A stretch of 64,000 bases of DNA from Oceanirhabdus sp942490885 (GCA_942490885.1 CALNYT010000002.1:124001-188000); one strand, 5' to 3'; positions 24,770 to 34,402 are shown, counted from the first letter of the stretch. Translations and numbers: made by a program. Notes: generated by a model not told the origin, from the letters alone.

Positions 24770-24861
24770 TTTAAGCGAATCATACTAACTTCACTATAAT
24801 CATCATTTAAGGCATTCAACACATCTCCGATACTAATATTATTATCATTTTTCAAGATTAT
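24770..24861 (-). pseudogene. MerR-type regulator, N-terminal remnant
   Basis: Read on the minus strand, the DNA encodes ISIGDVLNALNDDYSEVSMI then RLKI, which matches the start of MerR-type DNA-binding domains (IGEVL...L...VS...LR). The frame loses similarity after about 25 residues and no start codon or ribosome binding site fits. I take it as a short gene relic in the 400-base gap before 24980. Confidence 0.3.
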
Positions 24862-24979
24862 ATGTATTAATATAAAAAAAGATTATTTAGAAAAATGCTT
24901 TTCATAAATATACCATAGATATTATAGACTATAGTATACAAAGAATAAAAGCGAAAAATATGTATAGGTGATGAGGGTG

Positions 24980-25450
24980 ATGAAAGATATTATATCAAAA
25001 TCTATTAGAATTAAACGGATCAAACAAGAGCAACAACTTAAACAGAATAAGGTTATGAATCAAAAAGATTTATATGAAGAGTTTGAAGAAAAAGAAATAT
25101 TTGAAGAGATTAATGATATAAAAAGGCAAATTGAAGATTTAAAAGAGGGATTAGAAGATGTTAATGATATAGAAGTGGATGAGGATAAAAAGGAATCGTA
25201 TACAATGGGAAAACATGATTATATGATTGAATCAATGATTAGTAAGTATAAGAATATAGATATTCCTGATGTAAGAGAAGAGTTGGATATTATAAATGAA
25301 ATGATGAGTGAAGAGGGATTATCAGATGAGGAATTAGAAATATTAGAAGAAGAATATAAAGAAAAAGTTGAATTATTATCAGATACATTACAAGAGAGAA
25401 GATGTAGTGTGGAAAAAATGTACGACTTGTTTAAAAATTTAAAATTCTAG
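24980..25450 (+). CDS. Acidic coiled-coil protein of unknown function
   Basis: 156 residues, rich in Glu, Lys and Asp, almost wholly predicted coiled coil (FEEKEIFEEINDIKRQIEDL; LEEEYKEKVELLSDTLQERR). There is no signal peptide, membrane segment or known domain. The start is uncertain: GTG 24968 and ATG 24971 and 24980 are in frame. ATG 24980 is chosen for its spacing to AGGTG at 24966-24970. It stands alone before the galactose module. Confidence 0.55.
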   Translation: MKDIISKSIRIKRIKQEQQLKQNKVMNQKDLYEEFEEKEIFEEINDIKRQIEDLKEGLEDVNDIEVDEDKKESYTMGKHDYMIESMISKYKNIDIPDVREELDIINEMMSEEGLSDEELEILEEEYKEKVELLSDTLQERRCSVEKMYDLFKNLKF

Positions 25451-25524
25451 TGGGTATAACAAGTAGTTAAAAATGTAAAAGTGTTATTATTTATTTACTA
25501 AATTATGAAGCATTATCAATATTG

Positions 25525-25553
25525 TTGACAATTTACTAAAAATTTACTAAAAT
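25525..25553 (+). promoter_or_regulatory. Promoter of the LacI-type regulator with two operator-like repeats
   Basis: TTGACA (25525-25530), a 17-base spacer and TAAAAT (25548-25553). The direct repeat TTTACTAAAA lies at 25532-25541 and 25543-25552, over the spacer and the -10. The mgl promoter has the same words on the opposite strand, so autoregulation is likely. Confidence 0.75.
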
Positions 25554-25606
25554 AAAATTAAGATGAATTTTACAAAAATCAGATGAGGTTTTGGAAGGGA
25601 ATATTT

Positions 25607-26629
25607 ATGGCAACATTAAAAGATATTGCAAAACTAACAAATGTGTCTTTATCTACTGTATCTAGAGTTTTAAATTATGATAGTAGTATTTCAGTAACTA
25701 ATGAAACAAGGAAACATATTTTTGAAGTAGCAGAAGACTTAGATTATAGAACACCAAAGCAAAGAAATAAAGACAATGATAGAAATAATGATAAGAGTTT
25801 AAAAATTGGAGTTTTACATTGGTATTCTCAAGATGAAGAGTTGGAAGATCCATATTATTTATCTATTAGAAAGGGAATCGAAAAATGTGCTGCTGATAAA
25901 AATATTCAAATAACTATGATATTTAAAAACAGTGATAAGTATACAACTAACGAATTAAAAGAATTTGAAGGTGTTGTAGCAATAGGAAAATTCAGCAAAG
26001 AGGATGCTGAGGAATTTGCTAAGTGTTGTAATAATATCACCTTTGTGGATTATTCTCCTAATGTTAAAAAATATGATTCGGTAGTGATAGATTTTAAAGC
26101 TGCAGTGTTAGAAGTATTAGATTATTTAAGTGAACTCGGACATTCTAATATAGGATATATTGGTGGAATAGAATATATTGGGAATGATAAGGCTGTTATA
26201 AAAGATGAGAGAGAATATATATTTCAGCAATATATGAATGATAAAGGTGTTGTTAATTGTGACCATATTTATATTGGACGATTCACTGCGGAGGATGGTT
26301 ATAAACTTATGAAGAAGGCTATTGCAGAAGGGCAAGTTCCTACGGCTTTTTTTGTGGGAAGTGATTCTATGGCAATAGGCGCTTTAAGAGCATTGTATGA
26401 ATCAGGAATTAGAGTTCCAAAAGATGTGAGTATTATTGGGTTTAATGATATACCAACAGCTAAGTATCTAGTGCCACCACTAACAACTATTCGAGTTTAT
26501 ACAGAGTTCATGGGGAGTACAGCGGTAGAATTATTACTTGAAAGAATTTATGATAATAGAGATATTCCTAAAAAAGTAGTTGTACCAACTCAAGTAATAA
26601 TAAGAGAGAGCTGTAAGGAAATTAAGTGA
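25607..26629 (+). CDS. LacI-family regulator, probable galactose operon repressor
   Basis: 340 residues. The N-terminal helix-turn-helix ATLKDIAKLTNVSLSTVSRV is typical of LacI/GalR proteins. The sugar-binding domain follows with FFVGSDSMAIGALRALYESG and VPKDVSIIGFNDIPTAKYL. It sits in front of mglBAC-galKT, and its promoter and the mgl promoter share a direct-repeat operator, so galactose or a derivative is the likely effector (inference). ATG 25607 is chosen because GGAAGGG precedes it and the family begins MATLKDIA; the frame is open eight codons further back. Confidence 0.88.
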   Translation: MATLKDIAKLTNVSLSTVSRVLNYDSSISVTNETRKHIFEVAEDLDYRTPKQRNKDNDRNNDKSLKIGVLHWYSQDEELEDPYYLSIRKGIEKCAADKNIQITMIFKNSDKYTTNELKEFEGVVAIGKFSKEDAEEFAKCCNNITFVDYSPNVKKYDSVVIDFKAAVLEVLDYLSELGHSNIGYIGGIEYIGNDKAVIKDEREYIFQQYMNDKGVVNCDHIYIGRFTAEDGYKLMKKAIAEGQVPTAFFVGSDSMAIGALRALYESGIRVPKDVSIIGFNDIPTAKYLVPPLTTIRVYTEFMGSTAVELLLERIYDNRDIPKKVVVPTQVIIRESCKEIK

Positions 26630-26641
26630 TTTTCTAATAGA

Positions 26642-26697
26642 CAGGAGTAGTCTCAAAATATTTTTTAAAATTATTTTGAGACTACTCCTGTTTATTT
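26642..26697 (+). terminator. Strong terminator after the LacI-type gene
   Basis: CAGGAGTAGTCTCAAAATA (26642-26660) pairs perfectly over 19 bp with 26672-26690, followed by TTTATTTTTG. It separates regulator and transporter transcription. Confidence 0.85.
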
Positions 26698-26877
26698 TTG
26701 TTTCTTAAGGTAAAAATATAGGCAAAAATATTAAGAAAAATTTCAGTAATGTTTTTAAAATATAATATGTTAGTATGCAAAAAAAATACTTAATTTAGTA
26801 TAAGTCCATGAATAATATAATATATATTGTATAAGAGTATATTTTGAAAACATAGAAGCAGAAATTTTCAAAATATA

Positions 26878-26915
26878 TTGACAATTCAGTAAAGTTTTAG
26901 TAAAATCTAGTAAAA
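26878..26915 (+). promoter_or_regulatory. mgl-gal operon promoter and operator
   Basis: TTGACA (26878-26883), a 17-base spacer and TAAAAT (26901-26906). AGTAAA words at 26888, 26899 and 26909 repeat the operator of the regulator gene in reverse orientation. A nine-bp hairpin AAAAGGAAT/ATTCCTTTT (26912-26932) lies at the expected transcript start. Confidence 0.75.
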
Positions 26916-26961
26916 GGAATAATATTCCTTTTAGAAAAAAATGTAATTGGGGGGGTCAGGC

Positions 26962-27996
26962 ATGAAAAAAGTAGTATCGTTATTTCTTGTTTTATTATTA
27001 TCAGTATCGCTTATAGCATGCGGTAATAAGAATAAAAGTGCAGACGCGGAGGCAACTCCGAAGATAGGTGTTACAATCTATAAATACGATGATAATTTTA
27101 TGTCCTTTGTACGTCGTGCTATTTTAAAAAATGCAGAAGAGAAAGCTGAGTTGAATATTAATGATTCTCAAAATGACCAAGCTAAACAAAATGAACAGGT
27201 GGATATGATGATATCAAAAGGGGTTAAAGCATTAGCTATTAATCTCGTTGATCCACAAGCTGCTGCTACTATAATTGCAAAGGCTAAAGAAGCAGATATG
27301 CCAATTATATTCTTTAATAAAGAACCAAGCGATGAGGATATGGCTTCTTATGAGGCGTGTTGGTATGTAGGAACAAATTCAGCAGAATCAGGAATAATTC
27401 AAGGGGAATTAATTTTTGATTCTTGGAAAGCTCATCCTGAGTGGGACAAGAATGGAGATGGAAAAATACAATATGTATTATTAAAAGGTGAGCCAGGACA
27501 TCCAGATGCAGAGGCTCGTACTAAATATTCAATGGAAACAGTTGTTGAAAAAGGAATCCAAGTTGAAGAGTTAGAACTTCAAACAGGTATGTGGGATTCA
27601 GTTAAAGGTAAAGAGTTAATGGATGCATGGTTAGCTAAACATGGTGATTCTATAGAGTATGTTGTTGCAAATAATGATGCAATGGCATTGGGAGCAATTA
27701 ATTCATTAAAAGCTGAAGGCTACTTTAGTGGAGATAAATTTATGCCCGTAGTTGGTGTTGATGCAATTCCAGATGCACTTACAAAAATTGAAGAAGGAAT
27801 AATGGTTGGAAGTGTGCTTAATGATGCTGCAAACCAAGGTAAAGCTACACTTGAGTTGGCTTTAAATGTAGCAAAAGGTGAACCTGTATTAGAAGGTACA
27901 GAGTGGAAGCTTGATGATAAAAAAGCTGTACGTGTACCATATGTGCCAATTACACTTGAGAATATTCAAATAGCTAAGGATTGTTACTCTGAGTAA
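26962..27996 (+). CDS. mglB: Galactose/methyl-galactoside ABC transporter substrate-binding lipoprotein
   Basis: 344 residues. A lipoprotein signal ends in SLIACG. The periplasmic-binding fold shows KIGVTIYKYDDNFMSFVRRA, MISKGVKALAINLVDPQAA, and the galactose-binding-protein calcium loop DKNGDGKIQYVLLKGEPGHP, then VVANNDAMALGAI and VVGVDAIPDAL. It captures galactose or glucose outside the membrane for MglAC. ATG 26962 is chosen as the lipoprotein start behind GGGGGGG; the frame is open five codons earlier. It is the first gene of the operon. Confidence 0.95.
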   Translation: MKKVVSLFLVLLLSVSLIACGNKNKSADAEATPKIGVTIYKYDDNFMSFVRRAILKNAEEKAELNINDSQNDQAKQNEQVDMMISKGVKALAINLVDPQAAATIIAKAKEADMPIIFFNKEPSDEDMASYEACWYVGTNSAESGIIQGELIFDSWKAHPEWDKNGDGKIQYVLLKGEPGHPDAEARTKYSMETVVEKGIQVEELELQTGMWDSVKGKELMDAWLAKHGDSIEYVVANNDAMALGAINSLKAEGYFSGDKFMPVVGVDAIPDALTKIEEGIMVGSVLNDAANQGKATLELALNVAKGEPVLEGTEWKLDDKKAVRVPYVPITLENIQIAKDCYSE

Positions 27997-28023
27997 TTGC
28001 TAGCTTATAAATTATTAGAATTT

Positions 28024-28069
28024 AATTATACATGTTCAATAATCTAAATATTATTGAACATGTATAATT
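28024..28069. repeat. Perfect 20-bp hairpin between mglB and mglA
   Basis: AATTATACATGTTCAATAAT (28024-28043) pairs perfectly with 28050-28069, loop CTAAAT. It likely protects the mglB message from 3' decay. Confidence 0.8.
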
Positions 28070-28094
28070 ACAATATTTATCTAATTAGTTTACG

Positions 28095-28150
28095 AAGAGT
28101 AAAAGATGCAATTTAAAATAGATATGCGTCTTTATTTTTACTCTTTTTTA
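28095..28150 (+). terminator. Attenuating terminator between mglB and mglA
   Basis: AAGAGTAAAA (28095-28104) pairs with TTTTACTCTT (28136-28145), with partial pairing inside and TTTTTTA after it. Partial termination would give more MglB than MglA and MglC. Confidence 0.65.
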
Positions 28151-28195
28151 AACTATATAGCTATGATTTTATAAAAAGCAAGGAAGGATGCTTAT

Positions 28196-29719
28196 ATGGA
28201 AAGTATTCATACAGATAGTTCAAAGAATAAGTTTTTATTGCAAATGATGGATGTTTCAAAGGAATTTCCAGGAGTAAGAGCATTAGATAAGGTAAAGTTG
28301 AATGTGAGAAAAGGCAGTGTACATGCTCTTATGGGGGAAAATGGTGCGGGAAAATCTACTTTAATGAAATGTTTATTTGGTATTTACAGAAAGGATGAAG
28401 GAAAAATTATCTTAGATGGGGAAGAGGTAAGCTTTATATCTTCAAAGCAGGCATTAGATAGTGGTGTTTCTATGGTACATCAGGAATTAAATCAAGTTCA
28501 GAGTACAACTATAATGGATAATATTTGGCTTGGAAGATTTCCAAAGAAGTTTCTCATTATAGATGAGGGTAAGATGTATAGTGATACTCTTAAAATATTT
28601 AAAGAATTAGATATACCACTAAATCCTAGGAAGAAAATAGAGAATTTATCTGTATCTGAAAGTCAAATGGTTGAGATAGCAAAAGCTGTTTCATACAATT
28701 CAAAAATTATAGTAATGGATGAACCAACATCTTCATTAACCGAGAAAGAGGTTAATCATTTATTTAAGATTATAAAGTCGTTGAGAAATAAAGGTGTAGG
28801 TATTATTTATATTTCCCACAAAATGGAGGAGATTCTTCAAATTTCAGATGAAGTAACAGTACTTAGAGATGGTAAGTGGATTGCAACAGAGTTTGCAGAA
28901 AATCTAACTACTGATCAGATTATTGGTTATATGGTTGGGCGTGATTTAACTAATCGTTTTCCAGAGAAATTGAATACCCCAGGAGGCGTCATATTAGAGG
29001 TGAAAAATATGACTGCCACATATCAACCTTCTATCCAAGATATTTCATTCACCTTGAGAAAAGGTGAAATATTAGGAATAGCAGGACTAGTAGGGGCTAG
29101 AAGGACTGATGTTCTTGAATCTATATTTGGAGCGAGACATATAAGTAGTGGAGAGATTTACTTACATGGTAAAAAGATAAAAAATAAGAACCCTTATGAA
29201 TCTATCAAAAATGGTTTTGCTCTTGTAACAGAAGAGAGAAGAACCACTGGTATTTTCTCAGAATTGGATATTAAGTTTAATTCTATTATTGCTAATATAA
29301 ACAAATATATTAAATGGAAATTGTATTTGAGTGACGAAGAAATGAAAATAGATACTCAATGGGTAATTGATAGTGTGAGTGTTAAAACTCCTAATATTGA
29401 AACTCCAATAGGATCTCTATCGGGTGGTAATCAGCAAAAGGTGGTTATAGGTAGATGGCTATTAACGCAGCCAGAAATTTTACTCCTTGATGAGCCTACC
29501 AGAGGAATAGATGTAGGAGCAAAATATGAGATATATCAATTAATGATTGACTTAGCTAAAAATCAAAAAGGAATTATAATGGTGTCTTCTGAAATGCCAG
29601 AACTTTTAGGGGTTACAGATAGAATACTAGTTATGAGTAATGGTAAAGTAGCTGGAATTGTAAATACAAAGGAAACAACACAGGAAGAAATCCTAAAATT
29701 ATCAGCTAAATACTTATAG
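28196..29719 (+). CDS. mglA: Galactose ABC transporter ATPase (two nucleotide-binding domains)
   Basis: 507 residues, normal for the MglA/RbsA family. The first domain has an intact Walker A (GENGAGKST), a signature (LSVSESQMVEIA) and Walker B (IIVMDEPTSSL). The second has a degenerate Walker A (GLVGARRTD), as is usual in this family, with signature LSGGNQQKVVIGRW and Walker B ILLLDEPTRGID. It drives import through MglC. AAGGAAGG precedes ATG 28196. It is separated from mglB by two hairpins and from mglC by 14 bases. Confidence 0.95.
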   Translation: MESIHTDSSKNKFLLQMMDVSKEFPGVRALDKVKLNVRKGSVHALMGENGAGKSTLMKCLFGIYRKDEGKIILDGEEVSFISSKQALDSGVSMVHQELNQVQSTTIMDNIWLGRFPKKFLIIDEGKMYSDTLKIFKELDIPLNPRKKIENLSVSESQMVEIAKAVSYNSKIIVMDEPTSSLTEKEVNHLFKIIKSLRNKGVGIIYISHKMEEILQISDEVTVLRDGKWIATEFAENLTTDQIIGYMVGRDLTNRFPEKLNTPGGVILEVKNMTATYQPSIQDISFTLRKGEILGIAGLVGARRTDVLESIFGARHISSGEIYLHGKKIKNKNPYESIKNGFALVTEERRTTGIFSELDIKFNSIIANINKYIKWKLYLSDEEMKIDTQWVIDSVSVKTPNIETPIGSLSGGNQQKVVIGRWLLTQPEILLLDEPTRGIDVGAKYEIYQLMIDLAKNQKGIIMVSSEMPELLGVTDRILVMSNGKVAGIVNTKETTQEEILKLSAKYL

Positions 29720-29733
29720 CAGGAGGAAGAGAT

Positions 29734-30792
29734 ATGTCAAACTTCAACAATTGGTTTTTAAATAAAGAAAAATCTATCAAAAATTTACAAAGAAAAGAGA
29801 TATTAGATTGGATGATTAATAATGCTATCTTTTTGGTTTTGATAGGGTTATTGATTGTTATAGTTGTTATTTCACCAGATTTTATTTCATTAGATAACTT
29901 TAGAAATATATTAGCACAATCATCTACTCGCGTAATCATGGCCCTTGGGGTTGGTGGGATAATAGTTGCTAAAGGGACAGATCTTTCTTTGGGACGTTCT
30001 ATTGGATTGGCAGCGGTAGTATCCGCATCGCTTTTACAATCTCCAGAGTATGCTTATAGGATGTATCCAGGTCTTCAAAGATTACCTATTTGGCAACCAA
30101 TATTATTAGTAATGATTATATGTGGAATCTTTGGTTTGATTAATGGATTTGTTGTAGCAAAACTTAAAGTAGATCCTTTCATAGCCACTTTGGGAATGAT
30201 GGTTATTTTATACGGAATAAATTCTATTTATTTTGACCGTCCACCTTATGGTGCACAGCCTATTGGAGGTTTAGATGATAAATTTACACGCTTTGCGCAA
30301 GAGACATTTGACATAGGATCTTTTAACATACCCTTGTTAATTATTTATGCAATAGTAATAATTATATTTGTTTGGTTTTTATGGAATAAAACAAAGTTTG
30401 GAAAGAATATTTTTGCTATAGGAGGAAATCAAGAAGCAGCAGCAGTATCAGGAGTAAATGTGGTTAGAAATCTCTTATTAGTTTATATGTTCGCAGGTAT
30501 GCTATATGGATTAGCAGGATCTCTTGAAGCTGCACGTATCGGTACTGCAACTAACAATACTGGTAATGGGTACGAGCTTGATGCAATATCGGCATGTATT
30601 GTTGGGGGGTTATCATTTTCTGGTGGAATAGGTTCTGTGGGAGGTATTGTAATAGGGGTTCTTATATTCCAGGTTATAGCTTATGGATTGTCATTTATTG
30701 GTGTAAATCCATACCTTCAATTTATAATTAAAGGGTTGATTATTATAATTGCAGTTGCAATTGATTCACGTAAATATTTAAAGAAAAAATAG
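29734..30792 (+). CDS. mglC: Galactose ABC transporter permease
   Basis: 352 residues with about ten hydrophobic segments. Family motifs include GVGGIIVAKGTDLSLGRSIG near the N-terminus, AIGGNQEAAAVSGVNV in the coupling region facing the ATPase, and ACIVGGLSFSGGIGSVGG. It forms the homodimeric membrane channel. AGGAGG precedes ATG 29734. It lies in the middle of the operon, 28 bases before galK. Confidence 0.95.
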   Translation: MSNFNNWFLNKEKSIKNLQRKEILDWMINNAIFLVLIGLLIVIVVISPDFISLDNFRNILAQSSTRVIMALGVGGIIVAKGTDLSLGRSIGLAAVVSASLLQSPEYAYRMYPGLQRLPIWQPILLVMIICGIFGLINGFVVAKLKVDPFIATLGMMVILYGINSIYFDRPPYGAQPIGGLDDKFTRFAQETFDIGSFNIPLLIIYAIVIIIFVWFLWNKTKFGKNIFAIGGNQEAAAVSGVNVVRNLLLVYMFAGMLYGLAGSLEAARIGTATNNTGNGYELDAISACIVGGLSFSGGIGSVGGIVIGVLIFQVIAYGLSFIGVNPYLQFIIKGLIIIIAVAIDSRKYLKKK

Positions 30793-30820
30793 AAAATTAA
30801 TTATACGAGGGGTGAATGCT

Positions 30821-32023
30821 ATGACATTAGTAAAAAGTTTAATAAATGATTTTAGTGAGATATTTGGAGAAACACGTGGAATAAGGGTTTTCTTTGCACC
30901 TGGACGTGTTAACCTAATAGGAGAACACACAGACTATAATGGAGGGCATGTACTCCCTTGTGCTTTAAGTTTCGGAACATATGCTGTGATAAGAAAAAGG
31001 GATGATTATATTGTAAGAGTATATTCAAAAAATCTCAGTGATATAGGAGTAATGGAATTTACTCTAAATCAGTTAATATATACAAAAGAACATGATTGGG
31101 CTAACTATCCCAAAGGAGTAATAAAAACTTTTATTGACTCTGGATATAATATAGATTGTGGTATAGATATGTTTTTTTATGGAAACATTCCAAATGGAGC
31201 AGGATTATCATCTTCTGCTTCAGTGGAACTTGCAACATCAGTAGCTATAAATAAAATATTTAATTTCCAAATAGATATGATGTCCATGGTAAAGCTAAGT
31301 CAAAAGGCTGAAAATGAATTTGTTGGTGTGAATTGCGGTATAATGGACCAGTTTGCAAGTGGTATGGGTAAGATGGGGAAGGCGGTTCTTTTGGATTGTA
31401 ACACATTAGAATATAAATATAGTAATCTAGAACTTAATAATGAATCTATTGTTATTGCCAATACTAATAAGAAAAGAGGCTTAGCTGAATCAAAATATAA
31501 CGAAAGAAGAGAAGAATGTAATAGAGCTCTTAATCAATTAAAAGAGGCGCTTGATATAAAATCATTGGGTGAATTGACAGAAGAAGAATTTGAAAATAAT
31601 AAACATCTAATTCAAAATGCGATAGAGCGAAGTAGAGCTAAACATGCAGTATATGAGAATAGAAGAACTATAAGAGCTGCTAAAGCTCTTGAAAATAATG
31701 AAATTAAAGAGTTTGGGAGATTTATGAAAGAATCTCATGAATCTCTAAGAGATGATTATGAAGTAACGGGAGAAGAACTGGATACCTTGGTAGACTTAGC
31801 ATGGAACCACGAGGGGACTATAGGCGCAAGAATGACAGGTGCTGGTTTTGGTGGATGTACAGTAAATATTGTTGAGAATAATAAGATAGATGAATTCATA
31901 GAAGATGTCGGTAGAGGATATAAAGAAGCTATAGGATATGAAGCAAGTTTTTATATAGCATCTATTGGAGATGGGGCTAGAGAAGTATATATTAATAATG
32001 AAACTGACAAATATGGGGAATAG
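30821..32023 (+). CDS. galK: Galactokinase
   Basis: 400 residues. GHMP kinase motifs are all present: the galactose signature GRVNLIGEHTDYNGGHVLP, motif 2 NGAGLSSSASVELA and motif 3 ARMTGAGFGGC. CGIMDQFASGMG holds the catalytic Asp. It phosphorylates galactose at C1 with ATP, the first step of the Leloir pathway. ATG 30821 is chosen because GAGGGG lies eight bases ahead; a GTG at 30812 is in frame. galT follows after five bases. Confidence 0.95.
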   Translation: MTLVKSLINDFSEIFGETRGIRVFFAPGRVNLIGEHTDYNGGHVLPCALSFGTYAVIRKRDDYIVRVYSKNLSDIGVMEFTLNQLIYTKEHDWANYPKGVIKTFIDSGYNIDCGIDMFFYGNIPNGAGLSSSASVELATSVAINKIFNFQIDMMSMVKLSQKAENEFVGVNCGIMDQFASGMGKMGKAVLLDCNTLEYKYSNLELNNESIVIANTNKKRGLAESKYNERREECNRALNQLKEALDIKSLGELTEEEFENNKHLIQNAIERSRAKHAVYENRRTIRAAKALENNEIKEFGRFMKESHESLRDDYEVTGEELDTLVDLAWNHEGTIGARMTGAGFGGCTVNIVENNKIDEFIEDVGRGYKEAIGYEASFYIASIGDGAREVYINNETDKYGE

Positions 32024-32028
32024 AATAT

Positions 32029-33546
32029 ATGGAAATTAATATTTACTTAGAAATAGAGAAGTTGATTAAATATGCTTTGGATAAAAAGCTTATCATGGAA
32101 GAAGATATTATTTATGTGAGGAATAGAGTACTTGAAGTACTAAAACTCTATGATTATAACGAAATAGCTGGAATAGAGAATGAGGTAGAATTTCCAAATA
32201 TAATCTTAAATAATATACTTGAATGGGCATATAAAAACCAGAGAATAGAGAATAATTCAATATTATATAGAGATCTGTTAGATACAAGAATTATGGATTG
32301 TTTTTTACCAAGACCTTCACAAGTTATATTTGAATTCTATGAAAATTACAAAGAAAGTCCAATGAAAGCTACAGAACATTATTATAAAATGTGTCAATTT
32401 TCAAATTATATTAGAACAGATAGAACTGCAAAGAATATGATTTGGAAGGCCCACACAGAATATGGTGATTTGGATATAACAATAAATCTATCAAAGCCAG
32501 AAAAGGATCCAAAGGCAATTGAAGCAGCAAAAAATATGAAACAAACGGCATATCCTAAATGCTTATTATGTAAGGAAAATGAAGGATATAGTGGAAGAGT
32601 AAATCATCCAGCTAGGAATAGTCATAGGATTATACCTATTGACTTAAAAGAGGAAAAGTGGTTTCTTCAGTACTCGCCATATTCGTATTATAATGAGCAT
32701 TGTATAGTATTAAAAGCAAAGCATGAGCCAATGAAAATATCAAAGGAGACATTTGATAAGTTATTAATGTTTGTTGAGAAGTTTCCACATTATTTTATAG
32801 GATCTAATGCAGACTTACCTATAGTAGGAGGGTCAATTCTATCCCATGATCATTTTCAGGGAGGTAATTACGAATTTGCAATGGCAAAAGCACCTATTGA
32901 TAGAAAGTATATATTTGAAGAATATCCTAACGTTGAATCGGGTATACTCCATTGGCCCATGTCAGTTATACGATTATGTGGAAGAGAAAAAGATAAAATA
33001 TCAGAGTTAGCAGGTGTCATACTTGAAAAATGGAGAGGATATAGTGATTATGATGTGGAAATTCATGCCTTCAGTGATGATATTCGTCATAATACAATAA
33101 CACCTATTGCAAGGCGGCATGGGGATTTATTTGAATTGGATTTAGTGCTTAGAAATAATAGAGTTAATGAAAAGCATCCTTTAGGAATTTTTCACCCTCA
33201 TACAGAAGTACACCATATAAAGAAAGAGAATATTGGATTGATTGAAGTTATGGGATTAGCGGTACTTCCTGATAGGTTAAAGAAGGAGCTAGAGATGATA
33301 GAAAGATGTCTTCTTAATCAAAAAGTGGATGGAGATCAAAAAGAAGAGGAATTAGAAAAGCATATACAATGGATTGAATATATAAGGGAAAAATATAAGG
33401 ATATACATAAAGACAATGTTATGAATATATTAAAGGAAGAAGTGGGAATTAAGTTTATGAGTGTTTTAAATCATGCAGGTGTATTTAAAAGAAACGAAGA
33501 GGGACAGCAGGCGTTCTTTAGATTTCTAAAGAGTATAGATTCATAG
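32029..33546 (+). CDS. galT: UDP-glucose--hexose-1-phosphate uridylyltransferase, class II
   Basis: 505 residues, the length of the Firmicute-type class II enzyme, longer than the E. coli type. Motifs include CLLCKENEGYSGRVNHPARN, YNEHCIVLKAKHEPMKI, and GGSILSHDHFQGGNYEFAMA with the His-rich active-site segment. It exchanges galactose 1-phosphate and UDP-glucose. galE and a mutarotase are not in the window and must be elsewhere. It is the last gene of the operon. Confidence 0.95.
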   Translation: MEINIYLEIEKLIKYALDKKLIMEEDIIYVRNRVLEVLKLYDYNEIAGIENEVEFPNIILNNILEWAYKNQRIENNSILYRDLLDTRIMDCFLPRPSQVIFEFYENYKESPMKATEHYYKMCQFSNYIRTDRTAKNMIWKAHTEYGDLDITINLSKPEKDPKAIEAAKNMKQTAYPKCLLCKENEGYSGRVNHPARNSHRIIPIDLKEEKWFLQYSPYSYYNEHCIVLKAKHEPMKISKETFDKLLMFVEKFPHYFIGSNADLPIVGGSILSHDHFQGGNYEFAMAKAPIDRKYIFEEYPNVESGILHWPMSVIRLCGREKDKISELAGVILEKWRGYSDYDVEIHAFSDDIRHNTITPIARRHGDLFELDLVLRNNRVNEKHPLGIFHPHTEVHHIKKENIGLIEVMGLAVLPDRLKKELEMIERCLLNQKVDGDQKEEELEKHIQWIEYIREKYKDIHKDNVMNILKEEVGIKFMSVLNHAGVFKRNEEGQQAFFRFLKSIDS

Positions 33547-33605
33547 ATTTTTGAAGAATTAGTTAAGGAAAACAATTTTAAAAAATAGTTGAGAATTGTT
33601 TTTTT

Positions 33606-33629
33606 AGCACGGTAACCCGTGCTTTTTTT
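33606..33629 (+). terminator. Terminator of the galactose operon
   Basis: GCACGG (33607-33612), TAAC loop, CCGTGC (33617-33622), then TTTTTTC. Confidence 0.85.
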
Positions 33630-33785
33630 CTTGACATTAAAACTTTGTGAAGCCATAATAATAATTTGGTAAGGGGACATAATTTAAATATGTCCTAGGT
33701 ATAATATTAAGCAACTTATTAACAGCATAGAAATTTCAAGTAATAAATAATAGCTGGTACAAGGTTAGGTGGGAGAAGGATTAAA

Positions 33786-34370
33786 ATGTTGGATACGTAT
33801 GGAAGAAGATATGCTAAAAAAGTCATTGTGACTGGAGCGGATAAATTTATAAACTTAGGAATGGATGCTAATGGAGTTACTAAATTAGCATTTATTGTAG
33901 GCATTTTTTCAGGGGTTGCATTATTTTTCAACTTAAGAATACTTGCAGTAGTACTTCTATGGTTCTCGGGATATTTGGATTCTGTGGACGGAGAGATTGC
34001 AAGAAAAACCAATACAACATCCGATTATGGAGCATTGATGGATATAGTTTTTGATAGAATGGTTGAAGCTGGGATAATAGCGGCTATTGCTATTAATTAT
34101 CAGGGGAGTAGAGTATATCTTGTATTTTTAAGTTTAAGCATTATACTTTCTATGACTATCTTTTTAACAGTTGGAGCATTATCAGAAAAGAGAGGGGTTA
34201 AAGCATTCTATTATCAAGCGGGTATAGCTGAGAGGACAGAGGGGTTTATAATGTTCACTTTGATGATTTTATTTATAAATAGAGTTGAAATAATAACAAT
34301 TGTATTTACTGCAATGATACTTTTTACTGCATTCCAAAGAATGAAGGAAGGAAAGAAAATACTTCAATAA
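33786..34370 (+). CDS. CDP-alcohol phosphatidyltransferase family membrane enzyme
   Basis: 194 residues with about five hydrophobic segments. The family signature DG-x2-AR-x8-G-x3-D-x3-D is intact in SVDGEIARKTNTTSDYGALM followed by DIVFD. Such enzymes join a CDP-activated lipid or polyol to an alcohol to make phospholipids. The alcohol cannot be told from sequence; it is shorter and different from standard PgsA. GGAGAAGGA precedes ATG 33786. It is a single gene with a terminator-like hairpin behind it. Confidence 0.85.
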   Translation: MLDTYGRRYAKKVIVTGADKFINLGMDANGVTKLAFIVGIFSGVALFFNLRILAVVLLWFSGYLDSVDGEIARKTNTTSDYGALMDIVFDRMVEAGIIAAIAINYQGSRVYLVFLSLSIILSMTIFLTVGALSEKRGVKAFYYQAGIAERTEGFIMFTLMILFINRVEIITIVFTAMILFTAFQRMKEGKKILQ

Positions 34371-34402
34371 AAATAGAGATAAAATTATGTATTTGATAAT
34401 TA

